Source: Lachnospiraceae bacterium (GTDB lineage Bacteria > Bacillota > Clostridia > Lachnospirales > Lachnospiraceae). From it: a stretch of DNA of 64,000 nucleotides. The stretch spans positions 1-64,000 of the forward strand of contig CABIZF010000004.1 in NCBI GenBank assembly GCA_902363135.1, given 5' to 3'. Positions 38,586-48,611 of this stretch are shown piece by piece (the stretch's first letter is position 1; every line of letters begins with the position of its first letter). Under the pieces are notes generated by a model. The model made no database searches and had not been told where the DNA came from. It saw only the letters and a program-made list of their open reading frames with translations. Both the position numbers and the translations under genes were made by a program.

Positions 38586-39512
38586 TTATCTGCGTTCAAG
38601 TGCCCCGTTAATGTCCGCGATCATATCCTCTACTGCCGCGCGGCTCGCTTTTGCAAAATTCTCTGCGCCGTAAGCGGCATATTTTTCCTGCTTATATGCG
38701 GCAATGATACCTCTGGAGGAATTGACGATCGCGCCAAGTCCGTCCTCATTAAAGTAATGTACCAGATCCGCTGCCTTTCCGCCCTGTGCACCGTAGCCCG
38801 GAACAAGGATGAACGACTTCGGCATGACTTTACGCAGTACCTTTCCCATCTCCGGATAAGTCGCACCTACGACCGCGCCGACGTAGCTGTACCCATCTCC
38901 CATGCACTCAGCTCCCCACTCAGCAACCTTCTCACCTACGAGCTCGTAGAGCGGACGGCCATTGATCAGCTGATCCTGGAACTCGCCGCTGGATGGATTG
39001 GATGTCTTTACGAGAATGAAGAGTCCCTTCTTTTCAGCCTTGCACACCTCGAGAAACGGCTTGATACCATCCGAGCCAAGGTATGGATTCACGGTCGCAA
39101 AGTCCTCGCCGAACGGAGTCGCCATCGCTGCGCCGATCTGCACCTGACCAAGATGTGCTGTTGCATAAGCTGCGGAGGTAGAGCCGATATCCCCACGCTT
39201 CACATCACCGATCACAACGAGTCCTTTTTCGTGGCAGTAGTCCACCGTTCGCTTAAAAGCTGTAAGACCCGGAATTCCGAACTGCTCATACATCGCAATC
39301 TGCGGCTTCACTGCCGGGATCAGATCATATACTTCATCTACAATCGCCTTATTGTACTGCCATACAGCCTCGGCCGCACCTTCCAGCGTCTCGCCATATT
39401 CCTTAAACGCAGCTGCCTTTACCTGTTCCGGAATATAGGAAAGCATCGGATCGAGTCCGACTACAATCGGTGCATTTGTCTTCTTTATATTTGCAATCAG
39501 TTTCTGAATCAT
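38586..39512 (-). CDS. pyrF: Orotidine 5'-phosphate decarboxylase
   Basis: A 308-residue long-form enzyme that decarboxylates OMP to UMP. It has PIVVGLDPMLSYIPE near residue 14, the catalytic GLVVIGDVKRGDIGSTS near 95 (Asp-Lys-Asp), and FILVPGYGAQGGKA near 227. Its last codons and stop lie within an intergenic repeat, so the exact C-terminus (GALERR) may differ from relatives. Lies 26 bp behind the glycosyltransferase gene. Confidence 0.95.
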   Translation of the reverse strand: MIQKLIANIKKTNAPIVVGLDPMLSYIPEQVKAAAFKEYGETLEGAAEAVWQYNKAIVDEVYDLIPAVKPQIAMYEQFGIPGLTAFKRTVDYCHEKGLVVIGDVKRGDIGSTSAAYATAHLGQVQIGAAMATPFGEDFATVNPYLGSDGIKPFLEVCKAEKKGLFILVKTSNPSSGEFQDQLINGRPLYELVGEKVAEWGAECMGDGYSYVGAVVGATYPEMGKVLRKVMPKSFILVPGYGAQGGKAADLVHYFNEDGLGAIVNSSRGIIAAYKQEKYAAYGAENFAKASRAAVEDMIADINGALERR

Positions 39513-39538
39513 AGGTTTTCTCCTTTTCGTTTTGTTTT

Positions 39539-40357
39539 TTATAGTAGCACAGACACCAGAAGCGTGCAAGTGAGAAAGTAAGCCCGCGCATATTTCCACA
39601 CGCCATTCACCGCATACATAAAAAAGCAGACAAGCGACTGCCACCGGCTCATTCCGACGTAGCGATACACGCGGTAGGTCATCCGCGCCGACTGAAGCTT
39701 GCTTCCGGACTTTCCTTTGCTGCTCAGACGATATTTGAGCAGCGGCTCGTTCACAGCCACTGCCCGTCCATACTTTTTCAAAATACGCAGCCAGAGTATG
39801 TAATCCTCGTGACTGTCTTCGTGCTCCATCGGAAACTCCCGCGCCACATCAGTACGCAGTACGACGGAGGAACAGTTAATACAATTGTGATGTAAAAGCT
39901 TCCGGTAGGTGATCTCCTCCGGTACGCCGATGACCCTGCCGGTCTGCCTGCCATCCGGCGTCAGCAGCTCTCTGCCCGTCGAACACAGCACCGCCTGAGT
40001 CGCAGTCAGAAGCTGCATCTGCTTTTTCAGCTTGCCCTTCTCCCACCAGTCATCCGCATCCAAAAATGCCACATAGCTTCCCTTCGCCAGCGCTACACCG
40101 CGGTTCCGGCTGCCGGAAGCGCCGAGGTTATGCTCATTTTTCACATAGCGGACACGGGGATCTGATGCATACGTCTTCATTACCGCATCCAGATCATCCG
40201 GCGAGGTATCATTTACGACGATCAGCTCCAACGGAACATCCTGTACCAGCACCGAGTCGATCGCCTTCCCAATCGTCCCTGCACAGTTCCATGCCGGCAT
40301 GATGACCGATACGAGCACTTCTACTGCTTCTCCCGCTTTGATGCCGTTGTCTGCCAC
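39539..40357 (-). CDS. Family 2 glycosyltransferase
   Basis: A 272-residue transferase with a GT-A fold: VSVIMPAWNCAGTIGKAIDS near residue 16, VVNDTSPDD near 48, and the metal-binding YVAFLDADDWW near 93. A hydrophobic C-terminal stretch may hold it to the membrane. The GTG start at 40357 overlaps the upstream gene by 37 bp and is supported by GGAGGGGG six bases before it. Likely adds a sugar to the lipid-linked glycan begun by the adjoining enzyme. Confidence 0.8.
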   Translation of the reverse strand: MADNGIKAGEAVEVLVSVIMPAWNCAGTIGKAIDSVLVQDVPLELIVVNDTSPDDLDAVMKTYASDPRVRYVKNEHNLGASGSRNRGVALAKGSYVAFLDADDWWEKGKLKKQMQLLTATQAVLCSTGRELLTPDGRQTGRVIGVPEEITYRKLLHHNCINCSSVVLRTDVAREFPMEHEDSHEDYILWLRILKKYGRAVAVNEPLLKYRLSSKGKSGSKLQSARMTYRVYRYVGMSRWQSLVCFFMYAVNGVWKYARAYFLTCTLLVSVLL

Positions 40358-41697
40358 TGGTCAACCCCCTCCGTATTTTCCTTCTGGAACAGAATTTTTA
40401 CCGTCGTCGCAATCAGCTGCAGATCGAGCAGAAACGAATAATTTTCGATATACGTCAGATCCAGCTTCAGCTTGTCATACGGCGTCGTATTGTACTTGCC
40501 GTACACCTGTGCATAGCCGGTCAATCCTGCCTTTACCTTCAGCCGATATGGAAATTCCGGAATCTCCTTCGTATACTCTGCCGCGATCTCCGGGCGCTCC
40601 GGGCGCGGGCCGACGAGCGACATATCACCTTTGATGATATTGATCAGCTGCGGCAGCTCATCAAAATGTATATTACGCAGTACTTTCCCGACCGGAGTGA
40701 CACGGCTGTCGCCCTTCATCGCCAGGCGCGCGCCATTTTTTTCCGAATCGACACGCATGCTCCGGAATTTATAGACGAGAAATACCGCTCCGTCCTTCGT
40801 CAGTCGCTCCTGCTTGTAGAATACCGGGCCTCCGTCATAAAAATGCACGAGCAGCGCAATGATCAGCATGAGCGGTGAGAGCACGATCAGCATCAGGCCG
40901 GAGACGACCACATCAAAAATACGCTTGATGACCTGCTTCTCCACGGTCAGTCCGCAGTTGCGGAACAGCAGAAGCGGTGTATCAAACATATGAATCTTCT
41001 CTGATGACATGATCATGATATCCGATATCTTCGGCTGGCAGTAGCAGCGGATATTTTTCTCAAAGCAGTATTTCAGAAAAATGTTCCGATCATGTGCCGG
41101 AAGGTCGCCGATCATGATCGCCTGATGCTTCGGTATTTCCTCCTTGATCCGGTCGATACCGGCTGAAAGCGGGATCGTACCGGTCACGATATATTTATCC
41201 TTCCGTTCCTCCATCTTATGAATCAGAGACTTCGGACTGAATTTATCATAAATCAGCAGCACCTGATGCGGCGGATAAATGCGTGCGTAAATGACTCGCA
41301 TAAAAAATACCCACAGCACAACAGCGATGAGGTTGATCCCTGTGACCCACAACATCGGCTCCAGATGTGTCAGAAAACGCCACCGCCCGATCAGAGCCAG
41401 CTGCAGATATTCAAACGCATTGACGACCAGCACGGAAAAAATCTGTGACAGAATCACATCCAATATGCGCATGTAGCCGACCTTGAAGGCCGAAAACAGC
41501 TTCGATATGAGCACCACCATCACTGCATACAGCACAAGCAGCGCCCAGTGACCCCAGTACCCGTACATCCTTCCGATGACTTCCTTCGTATAGTAGTCGT
41601 GAAACCACGCATATGCAAACACGCCGGTCTGGACCGCCACGATCAGTACCGTCGCAAGAAACATAATCAGTCGTTTATAACGCTCTCTCTTTCGCAC
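40321..41697 (-). CDS. Polyprenyl-phosphate sugar phosphotransferase (priming glycosyltransferase)
   Basis: A 458-residue WbaP/CpsE-like enzyme that starts capsule or exopolysaccharide units by moving sugar-1-phosphate to undecaprenyl phosphate. Four or five N-terminal helices (residues 10-130), a CoA-binding-like middle, another helix near 270, and the catalytic domain with KQERLTKDGAVFLVYKFRSM near 297, DELPQLINIIKGDMSLVGPRPE near 350 and KVKAGLTGYAQVYGKYNT near 390. Only one further sugar enzyme is adjacent, so the rest of the pathway must be elsewhere. Confidence 0.85.
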   Translation of the reverse strand: MRKRERYKRLIMFLATVLIVAVQTGVFAYAWFHDYYTKEVIGRMYGYWGHWALLVLYAVMVVLISKLFSAFKVGYMRILDVILSQIFSVLVVNAFEYLQLALIGRWRFLTHLEPMLWVTGINLIAVVLWVFFMRVIYARIYPPHQVLLIYDKFSPKSLIHKMEERKDKYIVTGTIPLSAGIDRIKEEIPKHQAIMIGDLPAHDRNIFLKYCFEKNIRCYCQPKISDIMIMSSEKIHMFDTPLLLFRNCGLTVEKQVIKRIFDVVVSGLMLIVLSPLMLIIALLVHFYDGGPVFYKQERLTKDGAVFLVYKFRSMRVDSEKNGARLAMKGDSRVTPVGKVLRNIHFDELPQLINIIKGDMSLVGPRPERPEIAAEYTKEIPEFPYRLKVKAGLTGYAQVYGKYNTTPYDKLKLDLTYIENYSFLLDLQLIATTVKILFQKENTEGVDQWQTTASKREKQ

Positions 41698-41734
41698 ACC
41701 CTACCGTCCTTTCCGAATACTTCTTTACACACAG

Positions 41735-41792
41735 ATAGCTGCATGGTGCAGCTATTTATCCCAATTATAGAACACTTCCGGGGAATTGACAA
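41735..41792 (-). promoter_or_regulatory. Promoter of the sugar transferase gene with 5' hairpin
   Basis: TTGTCA (41787-41792), 17-bp spacer and TATAAT (41764-41769) on the minus strand. Just after the expected start of transcription ATAGCTGC and GCAGCTAT (41735-41755) form a hairpin that may stabilise the mRNA 5' end. Confidence 0.65.
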
Positions 41793-41810
41793 CCTTATTC
41801 TACATAATGA

Positions 41811-42258
41811 TGCCAGGGTCAAAAGGTCAAAAAGCCGTTCATGCTTGCATGATAAGGCTTTTGAACTTGGGACCCGCCAAACATGAGAAAGTAGCGATTT
41901 ACGTAGTAAATCAGCGGATTTCGAATGTTTGCAGAATTGCGGGAGCTGCTTCGCAGCGGAGCAATTCTCAGGCATCATTAGGATTGCGGGAGCATGAAAT
42001 GCGAAGCAATCCGTGTATCATAGGGCAAAAGGGGCAAAAGGCCATGCGATTCATGTAGAAAGAAGCGCCCTGTTATGATATACTGATAATACAAGGGTCA
42101 AAAAGTCATGCGTTTCATACTCGCATGAAAAAGCATGACTTATTGGCCCGCAAAATACCGAAAAGTAGCCATTTTTCGCAGAAAAATGAGCGGATTTGAG
42201 GTGTTTTAGGATTGCGAGAGCATGAAATGCGAAGCAATCCGTGTATCATAGGGGCTAA
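41811..42258. repeat. Tandem pair of three-hairpin intergenic elements
   Basis: Two copies of a composite unit fill most of this 600-bp gap. Part 1, 41811-41880 and 42090-42159: a GGGTC...GACCC-type hairpin. Part 2: AGTAGC, hairpin GATTTAC-gta-GTAAATC (41896-41912), AGCGGATTT; in the second copy CATTTTTC-gca-GAAAAATG (42170-42188) between the same flanks, a compensated change. Part 3: TTAGGATTGCG then GAGCATGAAATGCGAAGC and AATCCGTGTATCATAGGG at 41979-42030 and 42206-42258, nearly identical, folding GGATTGC with GCAATCC. Part 2 also recurs exactly and inverted at 54483-54519, and Part 1 before the kinase at 8811. No protein is coded. Confidence 0.75.
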
Positions 42259-42295
42259 AGATATTTTGTCACAACTCATACAGGAGGAAACTTTT

Positions 42296-43174
42296 ATGCG
42301 AAGCGAAAAAAAGGAAACGGCTTTGCCCGTCCCCCGTACTTTAAAAGAGTATACTCTGATCACTGCCGCTGTCCTGATCATGGATATTGGCATTTATGTT
42401 TTTAAATTTCCAAACAACTTTTCCTTCGGCGGCGTATCCGGTATGGCAGTTGTCTTTTCGAAGTTTTCATCCTTCTCCGCCTCGCAGATCAACCTGATCA
42501 TCAACCTGCTTCTGCTCGTTGTAGGATTCGCGTTCCTTGGGAAAAACTTCGGATTGAAGACCGCCTATGTCACTGTGCTGTCTTCCATTTTGCTGAACAT
42601 TTTTGAAAAAATATTCCCGATGACGCATCCCCTCACGGATGAGATCATGTTGGAGCTCTGCTTCGCGATCCTGCTCCCGGCAATCGCGGCTGCCATGCTG
42701 TTTTTTGAAAATGCATCCGGCGGCGGCACCGATATCATCGCCATGATCATCCGAAAATATTCAACGATGAACATCTCGACAGCACTGCTCTTTACTGACC
42801 TGATTGTCGTCATTGTCTCTTTCCTGATCTTTGATGTGCGCACCGGACTGTGTTCCATCCTCGGACTTTTTGCAAAGACACTGCTGATTGATAAATCTAT
42901 CGAACGAATGAAGCTGAATAAATTCTTCACGATCGTCTCCAACAATCCGGATCCGATCTGCAATTTCATCACCAACGACTTAAATCACAGCGCCACGACC
43001 TACCATGCAGAAGGTGCATATTCCCACAAGGACCGCACCGTTATTCTAACCGTCGTGGATGTCCGGCAGGCGATCCTGCTGCAGCGCTTTATTTCCAGGA
43101 CAGATCCGACAGCCTTTACTGCCATCACAAAAAGCAGTGAGATCGTCGGAAAAGGATTTATGCACTACATATAA
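42296..43174 (+). CDS. YitT-family membrane protein
   Basis: A 292-residue protein with five or six helices in residues 20-190 (YitT/DUF161 domain, including SFGGVSGMAVVFSK near 38 and FENASGGGTDIIAMIIRKY near 138) and a C-terminal DUF2179 domain (about 215-285) with YHAEGAYSHKDRTVILTVV. Members are widespread in Firmicutes with no firm function. The ATG at 42296 follows CAGGAGG; the in-frame extension to 42212 is repeat DNA. Confidence 0.85.
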   Translation: MRSEKKETALPVPRTLKEYTLITAAVLIMDIGIYVFKFPNNFSFGGVSGMAVVFSKFSSFSASQINLIINLLLLVVGFAFLGKNFGLKTAYVTVLSSILLNIFEKIFPMTHPLTDEIMLELCFAILLPAIAAAMLFFENASGGGTDIIAMIIRKYSTMNISTALLFTDLIVVIVSFLIFDVRTGLCSILGLFAKTLLIDKSIERMKLNKFFTIVSNNPDPICNFITNDLNHSATTYHAEGAYSHKDRTVILTVVDVRQAILLQRFISRTDPTAFTAITKSSEIVGKGFMHYI

Positions 43175-43182
43175 CATACGCC

Positions 43183-43223
43183 AAAATGCTTCGACCACCC
43201 ATTCGGGAAATCGAAGCATTTTT
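43183..43223. terminator. Shared terminator of yitT-like gene and eno
   Basis: AAAATGCTTCGA pairs with TCGAAGCATTTT between two convergent genes; T runs on both strands make it bidirectional. Confidence 0.85.
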
Positions 43224-43242
43224 ATGTTCTATATTTTATAAT

Positions 43243-44734
<1,492 letters not shown>

Positions 44735-44757
<23 letters not shown>

Positions 44758-44786
44758 AGTATACACTAACCGTATTCGTTTTTCAA
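44735..44786 (-). promoter_or_regulatory. Promoter of eno with TTAGT/ACTAA dyads
   Basis: TTGAAA (44781-44786), 17-bp spacer, TATACT (44758-44763) on the minus strand. TTAGTGTATACTAA (44756-44769) overlaps the -10 box, and a second dyad, TTAGTAAAATCTAA (44735-44748), lies just downstream. Such spaced dyads suggest repressor binding, possibly a MarR-type protein; no known regulator was identified. Confidence 0.5.
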
Positions 44787-44905
44787 GTGCTTTTTCTATC
44801 TTTCTAAGCTGCTCTTCTTCCGCTTATTTCTGCGTTCTATTCCTGCGTTCATGAGCAAGTAGTGAAGCGAATTGCGAATGTCCGTTTTACCAGGATCCTT
44901 TACAT
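44787..44905. repeat. Intergenic repeat fragment
   Basis: CTGCGTTCATGAGCAAGTAG, then TGAAGCGAATTGCGAATGTCCG (44846-44886 region), is an inverted, slightly changed copy of the 38484-38560 family. Confidence 0.6.
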
Positions 44906-44960
44906 TATAAAAACCCTGTCGTTCTGGCTGAGCAAGGAGCTCAGTGCCAGACCAGCAGGG
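44906..44960 (-). terminator. Terminator of the ABC transporter/dimethylargininase operon
   Basis: On the minus strand CCCTGCTGGTCTGGCACTGA and CTCAGCCAGAACGACAGGG form a long imperfect stem, followed by five T. Confidence 0.75.
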
Positions 44961-45020
44961 CTATATCATACAAAATACAAATCAGAAAATAACTACCGAC
45001 ATGCGGATACTCCGCCAAAC

Positions 45021-45803
45021 CTATTTCTGTGCCGTAAACCGCAGGCTTAAGCAGCTTAATCCACCGTCAATCTTGCGATACTCTGAAGTATCCACAAGGA
45101 TTACTTCATATCCCGCGTCTCTTACGATCTGCGCTACCTTCGGAAAATGATCCGGCACGATGACTTTTCCGTTCATCCAGATGCAGTTTGCTGCGTACGC
45201 CTCATCCTCCGGGATCACATATTTTTCATACTTTGCAAACTCCGGCTTGTCAACGAACTCGCCGGATACGAGCATCTTGTTATTCTCAATATAGTTGACG
45301 CCGGTCTTTAAGTGCAGTACCTTCTCCAGCTTCACTTCAGAACCGCTCAGACCATATTTTTCCAGAATCGCGATGAACTGACGGATTCCCTCCTCGTTCG
45401 TCCGCGCAGAACGTCCTACATAGAAATGATCGCCAACCATCATGACATCGCCACCTTCCAGTGTACCCGGAGCCTTGATGTACTCGATGCAGTCCTCATT
45501 GTAAAACTGTTTGATGACCGGAATCATTGCCTCTACTTCTTTATTTCTGGATGCAGCGCCCGGATTCGTGATGATCGCGCACTTTCTCGTCAGCACAGCA
45601 GTATCCTCCACGAAGCAAGAATCCGGGAAGTTTTCATCCGCATCCAGCACGGTCACTTCCACGCCGCAGCTCTTTAAGGCTTCGATATAAGCGTCATGCT
45701 GCTTTAATGCCAGCTCATAGTCCGGCTTGCCAAGCTCCGGTGCGGAGGTGATTCCCTCTGTGATCTTGCTGCATGGTCTTTTTACAATTACATTCTTAAA
45801 CAT
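45021..45803 (-). CDS. Dimethylargininase-like amidinohydrolase
   Basis: A 260-residue member of the DDAH branch of the guanidino-modifying superfamily, which hydrolyses methylated arginines or arginine to citrulline plus an amine. Seen: SCFVEDTAVL near residue 62 with the active-site Glu/Asp, GTLEGGDVMMVG near 115, KTGVNYIENN near 164 (the catalytic histidine usual in this segment is not obvious, the stretch VLHLKTG having His near 162), and the nucleophile cysteine in GGLSCLSLRF at the end. It is the last gene behind a polar amino-acid importer, which points to an imported arginine-like substrate. ADMA, MMA and arginine cannot be told apart here. Confidence 0.75.
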   Translation of the reverse strand: MFKNVIVKRPCSKITEGITSAPELGKPDYELALKQHDAYIEALKSCGVEVTVLDADENFPDSCFVEDTAVLTRKCAIITNPGAASRNKEVEAMIPVIKQFYNEDCIEYIKAPGTLEGGDVMMVGDHFYVGRSARTNEEGIRQFIAILEKYGLSGSEVKLEKVLHLKTGVNYIENNKMLVSGEFVDKPEFAKYEKYVIPEDEAYAANCIWMNGKVIVPDHFPKVAQIVRDAGYEVILVDTSEYRKIDGGLSCLSLRFTAQK

Positions 45804-45853
45804 AGTGATTCTCCTTTTCTATTTCCTTTTCTATTTCCTTTTCTCTTGTATCA

Positions 45854-46576
45854 TCACAGTACTTTCGACAGAAACTCCTTCAGACGCGGGTTCTGCGGAT
45901 TTGCGAAAAACTCCTGCGGAGTGTTTTCTTCCTTGATCACGCCCTCGTCGATGAAAAGCACGCGTGTCCCGACCTCTCTGGCAAAACCCATCTCATGGGT
46001 AACAATGACCATCGTCATGCCCTCGTTTGCCAGCTCGCGGATCAGATCCAGCACTTCGCCGACCATCTCCGGGTCAAGTGCAGATGTCGGCTCGTCAAAC
46101 AGAAGCACTTCCGGATTCATCGCCAGTGCACGCACGATCGCAATACGCTGCTTCTGTCCTCCGGATAAGCGGTTCGGATACTCGTTTGCCTTATCCTCCA
46201 ATCCGATGCGCTTCAGCAGGCGCATTGCATTGGCATTGGCTTCCTCCTTTGTCTGCAGTCCTAGCCGGACCGGAGCAAAGGTAATGTTTCCAAGTACGGT
46301 CATATGCGGGAAGAGATTGAAATGCTGAAATACCATCCCCATCTTCTGGCGCATTTTATTGATATCATTTTGGGGATCGGTGATATTCACACCATCAAAC
46401 CAGACCTCACCCTCGGTCGGCTCCTCCAGCAGATTCAGACAGCGCAGAAACGTACTCTTTCCAGAACCACTCGGTCCGATGACAACGATCTTCTCGCCCT
46501 GTTTGATCTTATAGTCGATTCCGTTTAAAACCTTCAGTCCGTTAAATTCCTTTTTTAATCCTTTAACCTCGATCAC
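45854..46576 (-). CDS. Polar amino-acid ABC transporter, ATPase
   Basis: A 240-residue GlnQ/ArtP-type ATPase: [16 protein letters not shown] near residue 33, Q-loop [12 protein letters not shown] near 79, signature [13 protein letters not shown] near 130 and Walker [15 protein letters not shown] near 153. Overlaps the permease gene by 14 bp. The call to polar amino acids follows from the subgroup-specific [12 protein letters not shown] pattern. Confidence 0.9.
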   Translation of the reverse strand: MIEVKGLKKEFNGLKVLNGIDYKIKQGEKIVVIGPSGSGKSTFLRCLNLLEEPTEGEVWFDGVNITDPQNDINKMRQKMGMVFQHFNLFPHMTVLGNITFAPVRLGLQTKEEANANAMRLLKRIGLEDKANEYPNRLSGGQKQRIAIVRALAMNPEVLLFDEPTSALDPEMVGEVLDLIRELANEGMTMVIVTHEMGFAREVGTRVLFIDEGVIKEENTPQEFFANPQNPRLKEFLSKVL

Positions 46577-47303
46577 CCTGCTTCAGCCTCCTCTCCAGAA
46601 TGCTCACCCCCCATGACAGAATCATGACACAGGCGAAATAAACGATTGCAATAAAGAACAGCGGCATCATCGGCGCCATCGTCCGGCTCCTGACCAGATC
46701 GGATGCACGGGTTAGATCGACAACTGCGATATATCCGACGATCGATGTCTCCTTTAATACTGCAATACCCTCATTACAAAGCGCCGGAAGTGCGGACTTG
46801 AACGCCTGCGGCAAAATGATAAAGAAAATAGTTGTCGCCGTACTCAGGCCGAGTGACCGTCCCGCCTCCATCTGTCCTACGTCGACCGCATTGATACCGC
46901 CACGTACGACCTCGGATACATAAGCCGCAGAGTTCAGTCCCATCGCAATACAGCAGACCACGATTTTGTTCGGGAAGCCTGCCATCACGACAAATGCCAT
47001 AATCAGCAGCTGTACAACAAGCGGTACACCACGGATCACCGCCACATACAGCGCGAGGATTTTATCTGCCACCCAGCAGATGGCATACCAGAGCTTCGCA
47101 TACCAGGTCACGGCTGCTTTTCGTTTCATCTGCCGGAATCCGTACCGGGCGATGGCGATCAGGATTCCCGCAATCAGTCCGACGCAGAGTGAGACCAGCG
47201 TGATCAGGATCGTATTTTTAAATCCGGTGACAAACACCTTATACCGATCGTCACGGATAAATGTTTTCTCAAATTCTGCGGTCAGTTCATTCATCCAATT
47301 CAT
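46563..47303 (-). CDS. Polar amino-acid ABC transporter, permease
   Basis: A 246-residue HisM/GlnP-type permease with about five helices. [16 protein letters not shown] near 25 and the ATPase-contact loop [23 protein letters not shown] split near 130 are family marks. AGAAAGGA precedes the ATG. Confidence 0.9.
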   Translation of the reverse strand: MNWMNELTAEFEKTFIRDDRYKVFVTGFKNTILITLVSLCVGLIAGILIAIARYGFRQMKRKAAVTWYAKLWYAICWVADKILALYVAVIRGVPLVVQLLIMAFVVMAGFPNKIVVCCIAMGLNSAAYVSEVVRGGINAVDVGQMEAGRSLGLSTATTIFFIILPQAFKSALPALCNEGIAVLKETSIVGYIAVVDLTRASDLVRSRTMAPMMPLFFIAIVYFACVMILSWGVSILERRLKQGDRG

Positions 47304-47371
47304 AGTTTTTCCTTTCTAATCAAATGATGTTGCATTCCCTGCAGAAAAGCGTTTCTGTGAAAGAACACAAG

Positions 47372-47409
47372 GAAGTCCCCGCCGGTACATTGCACCCGGA
47401 AGGGACTTG
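47372..47409 (-). promoter_or_regulatory. Intergenic stem-loop between binding protein and permease
   Basis: GGAAGTCCC and GGGACTTGC close a hairpin with no following T run. Such structures often protect the upstream message, giving more binding protein than permease. Confidence 0.5.
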
Positions 47410-47430
47410 CCAATACACCTATTGTTTTTC

Positions 47431-48312
47431 TTATTCTGCAGCGGTCTCGGTCTCTGTTGCCTCTGAAGCAGCCTCAGTCTCAGACTCTGCTTCCTCATTC
47501 AGTGCAGATGCCTTTGCGCTCTCATCCAGGATGTACTGGTCGATCGTACCGTCTTCCTTCAGCGGGCTGATGATCTCATTGACCTTCTCGATCAGGCTCG
47601 TCTGGCCCTTTGCCGCAGCTACTGCATACTGCTCCAGTGTAGAACTGCCATCCGCATAGGTCGCTTCGAAGCACTTCAGGCCATCATTGATCGTGCAGAG
47701 GTTCTCGGCCAGAAGCTTGTCACATACGATCGCCTGTACATCGCCGGCCTTCAGGCCCATCGCTGCGATCGTCAGATCCTTGTACTGCTGTACGCTTGCG
47801 CCGGTACCTGCGAGTACACCCATATTTACCTCATCCGATGCGAGGAAATCGCCGGTCGTACCGAGATGTACACCGATGATATAGCCTGCCAGATCGTCGA
47901 TCGTCTTTACCTTGTCATCGTCCTCTTTTACGACAATATACTGATATGCGTCACAATATGGATCGGAAAACTCCATGCTCTCCGCACGGTCCTCAGTCAC
48001 GGTGATTGCTGCAAGCGCCAGATCAGCCTCACCATTTTCCAGATACATAGAAAGGGAATCAAATGCGACATTGATTACTTCCAGATCTACACCGAGACCA
48101 TCTGCGATGTCCTGTGCGATATCCACGTCCACACCAACCACATTTTCACCTTCCATATATTCAAACGGAGGCCATGCAGCGTCAGTTGCCACGATCAGCT
48201 TTCCTCTCTCCTTGATGTTATCCAGAGCGTCATCGGCTGCCATTGCCGTAGAGCCTGCCATCATGCCAAGTACCATAGAAACCGCGATACATCCAGAAAT
48301 CAGCTTTTTCAT
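47431..48312 (-). CDS. Polar amino-acid ABC transporter, substrate-binding protein
   Basis: A 293-residue SBP_bac_3 protein. Signal peptide at residues 1-25 (cut near AMA-ADD; no usable lipobox). The mature start GKLIVATDAAWPPFEYMEG, FDSLSMYLENGEADLALAAITVTEDRAE with the ligand arginine site, and IGVHLGTTGD are typical. The last 25 residues are Glu/Thr/Ala-rich and disordered. Tethering is unclear, since neither a lipid anchor nor a membrane helix is seen apart from the signal sequence. Confidence 0.85.
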   Translation of the reverse strand: MKKLISGCIAVSMVLGMMAGSTAMAADDALDNIKERGKLIVATDAAWPPFEYMEGENVVGVDVDIAQDIADGLGVDLEVINVAFDSLSMYLENGEADLALAAITVTEDRAESMEFSDPYCDAYQYIVVKEDDDKVKTIDDLAGYIIGVHLGTTGDFLASDEVNMGVLAGTGASVQQYKDLTIAAMGLKAGDVQAIVCDKLLAENLCTINDGLKCFEATYADGSSTLEQYAVAAAKGQTSLIEKVNEIISPLKEDGTIDQYILDESAKASALNEEAESETEAASEATETETAAE

Positions 48313-48356
48313 AATTTTTCCTCCTCAGTTGCATTTCCTGCATATTTATGCGACAG

Positions 48357-48409
48357 ATTATAACGCCGCTTTAAGAAAAAATCAAGTAGTTTATGAATAT
48401 TAATACGAG
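48357..48409 (-). promoter_or_regulatory. Promoter of the amino-acid transporter operon with possible ARG box
   Basis: TTGATT (48380-48385), 17-bp spacer, TATAAT (48357-48362) on the minus strand. Just upstream, plus-strand TATGAATATTAATACGA (48392-48408) matches the ArgR consensus over TGAAT and the AT centre but has mismatches in the second half-site. Confidence 0.55.
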
Positions 48410-48449
48410 TTTTTTTGTATGTTTTTGCATACATATTTATAAAAGCAAT

Positions 48450-48487
48450 GAAAACAGGCTGTTTCCAAAGGATCACAGCCTGTTTTC
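48450..48487 (-). terminator. Terminator behind cobT
   Basis: GAAAACAGGCTGT pairs with ACAGCCTGTTTTC; TTTTC follows the stem on the minus strand. Confidence 0.75.
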
Positions 48488-48611
48488 ATTCACATATCGG
48501 AAGGATCTTATACATTTATTCATGTTCCAGTGTATATTTATACTTCCTTTTGTATTTCGTTTTTATACTTCTTTTTATTCTCCTTACCGGATATTCCTTT
48601 TTCTATTCGGC

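Noticed and set aside
35124..39540. PyrR-type attenuator for the pyr genes
   Set aside because: No anti-terminator and terminator pair or PyrR-binding loop was found in the gaps, which are short or filled with repeats.
48270..48312. Lipobox ISGC in the amino-acid binding protein
   Set aside because: The cysteine is at residue 8, leaving no room for a hydrophobic core; the cut after AMA is more likely.
45021..48409. Complete arginine deiminase pathway
   Set aside because: The hydrolase is DDAH-length (260 residues), not ArcA-length (about 410), and no arcB or arcC is nearby.
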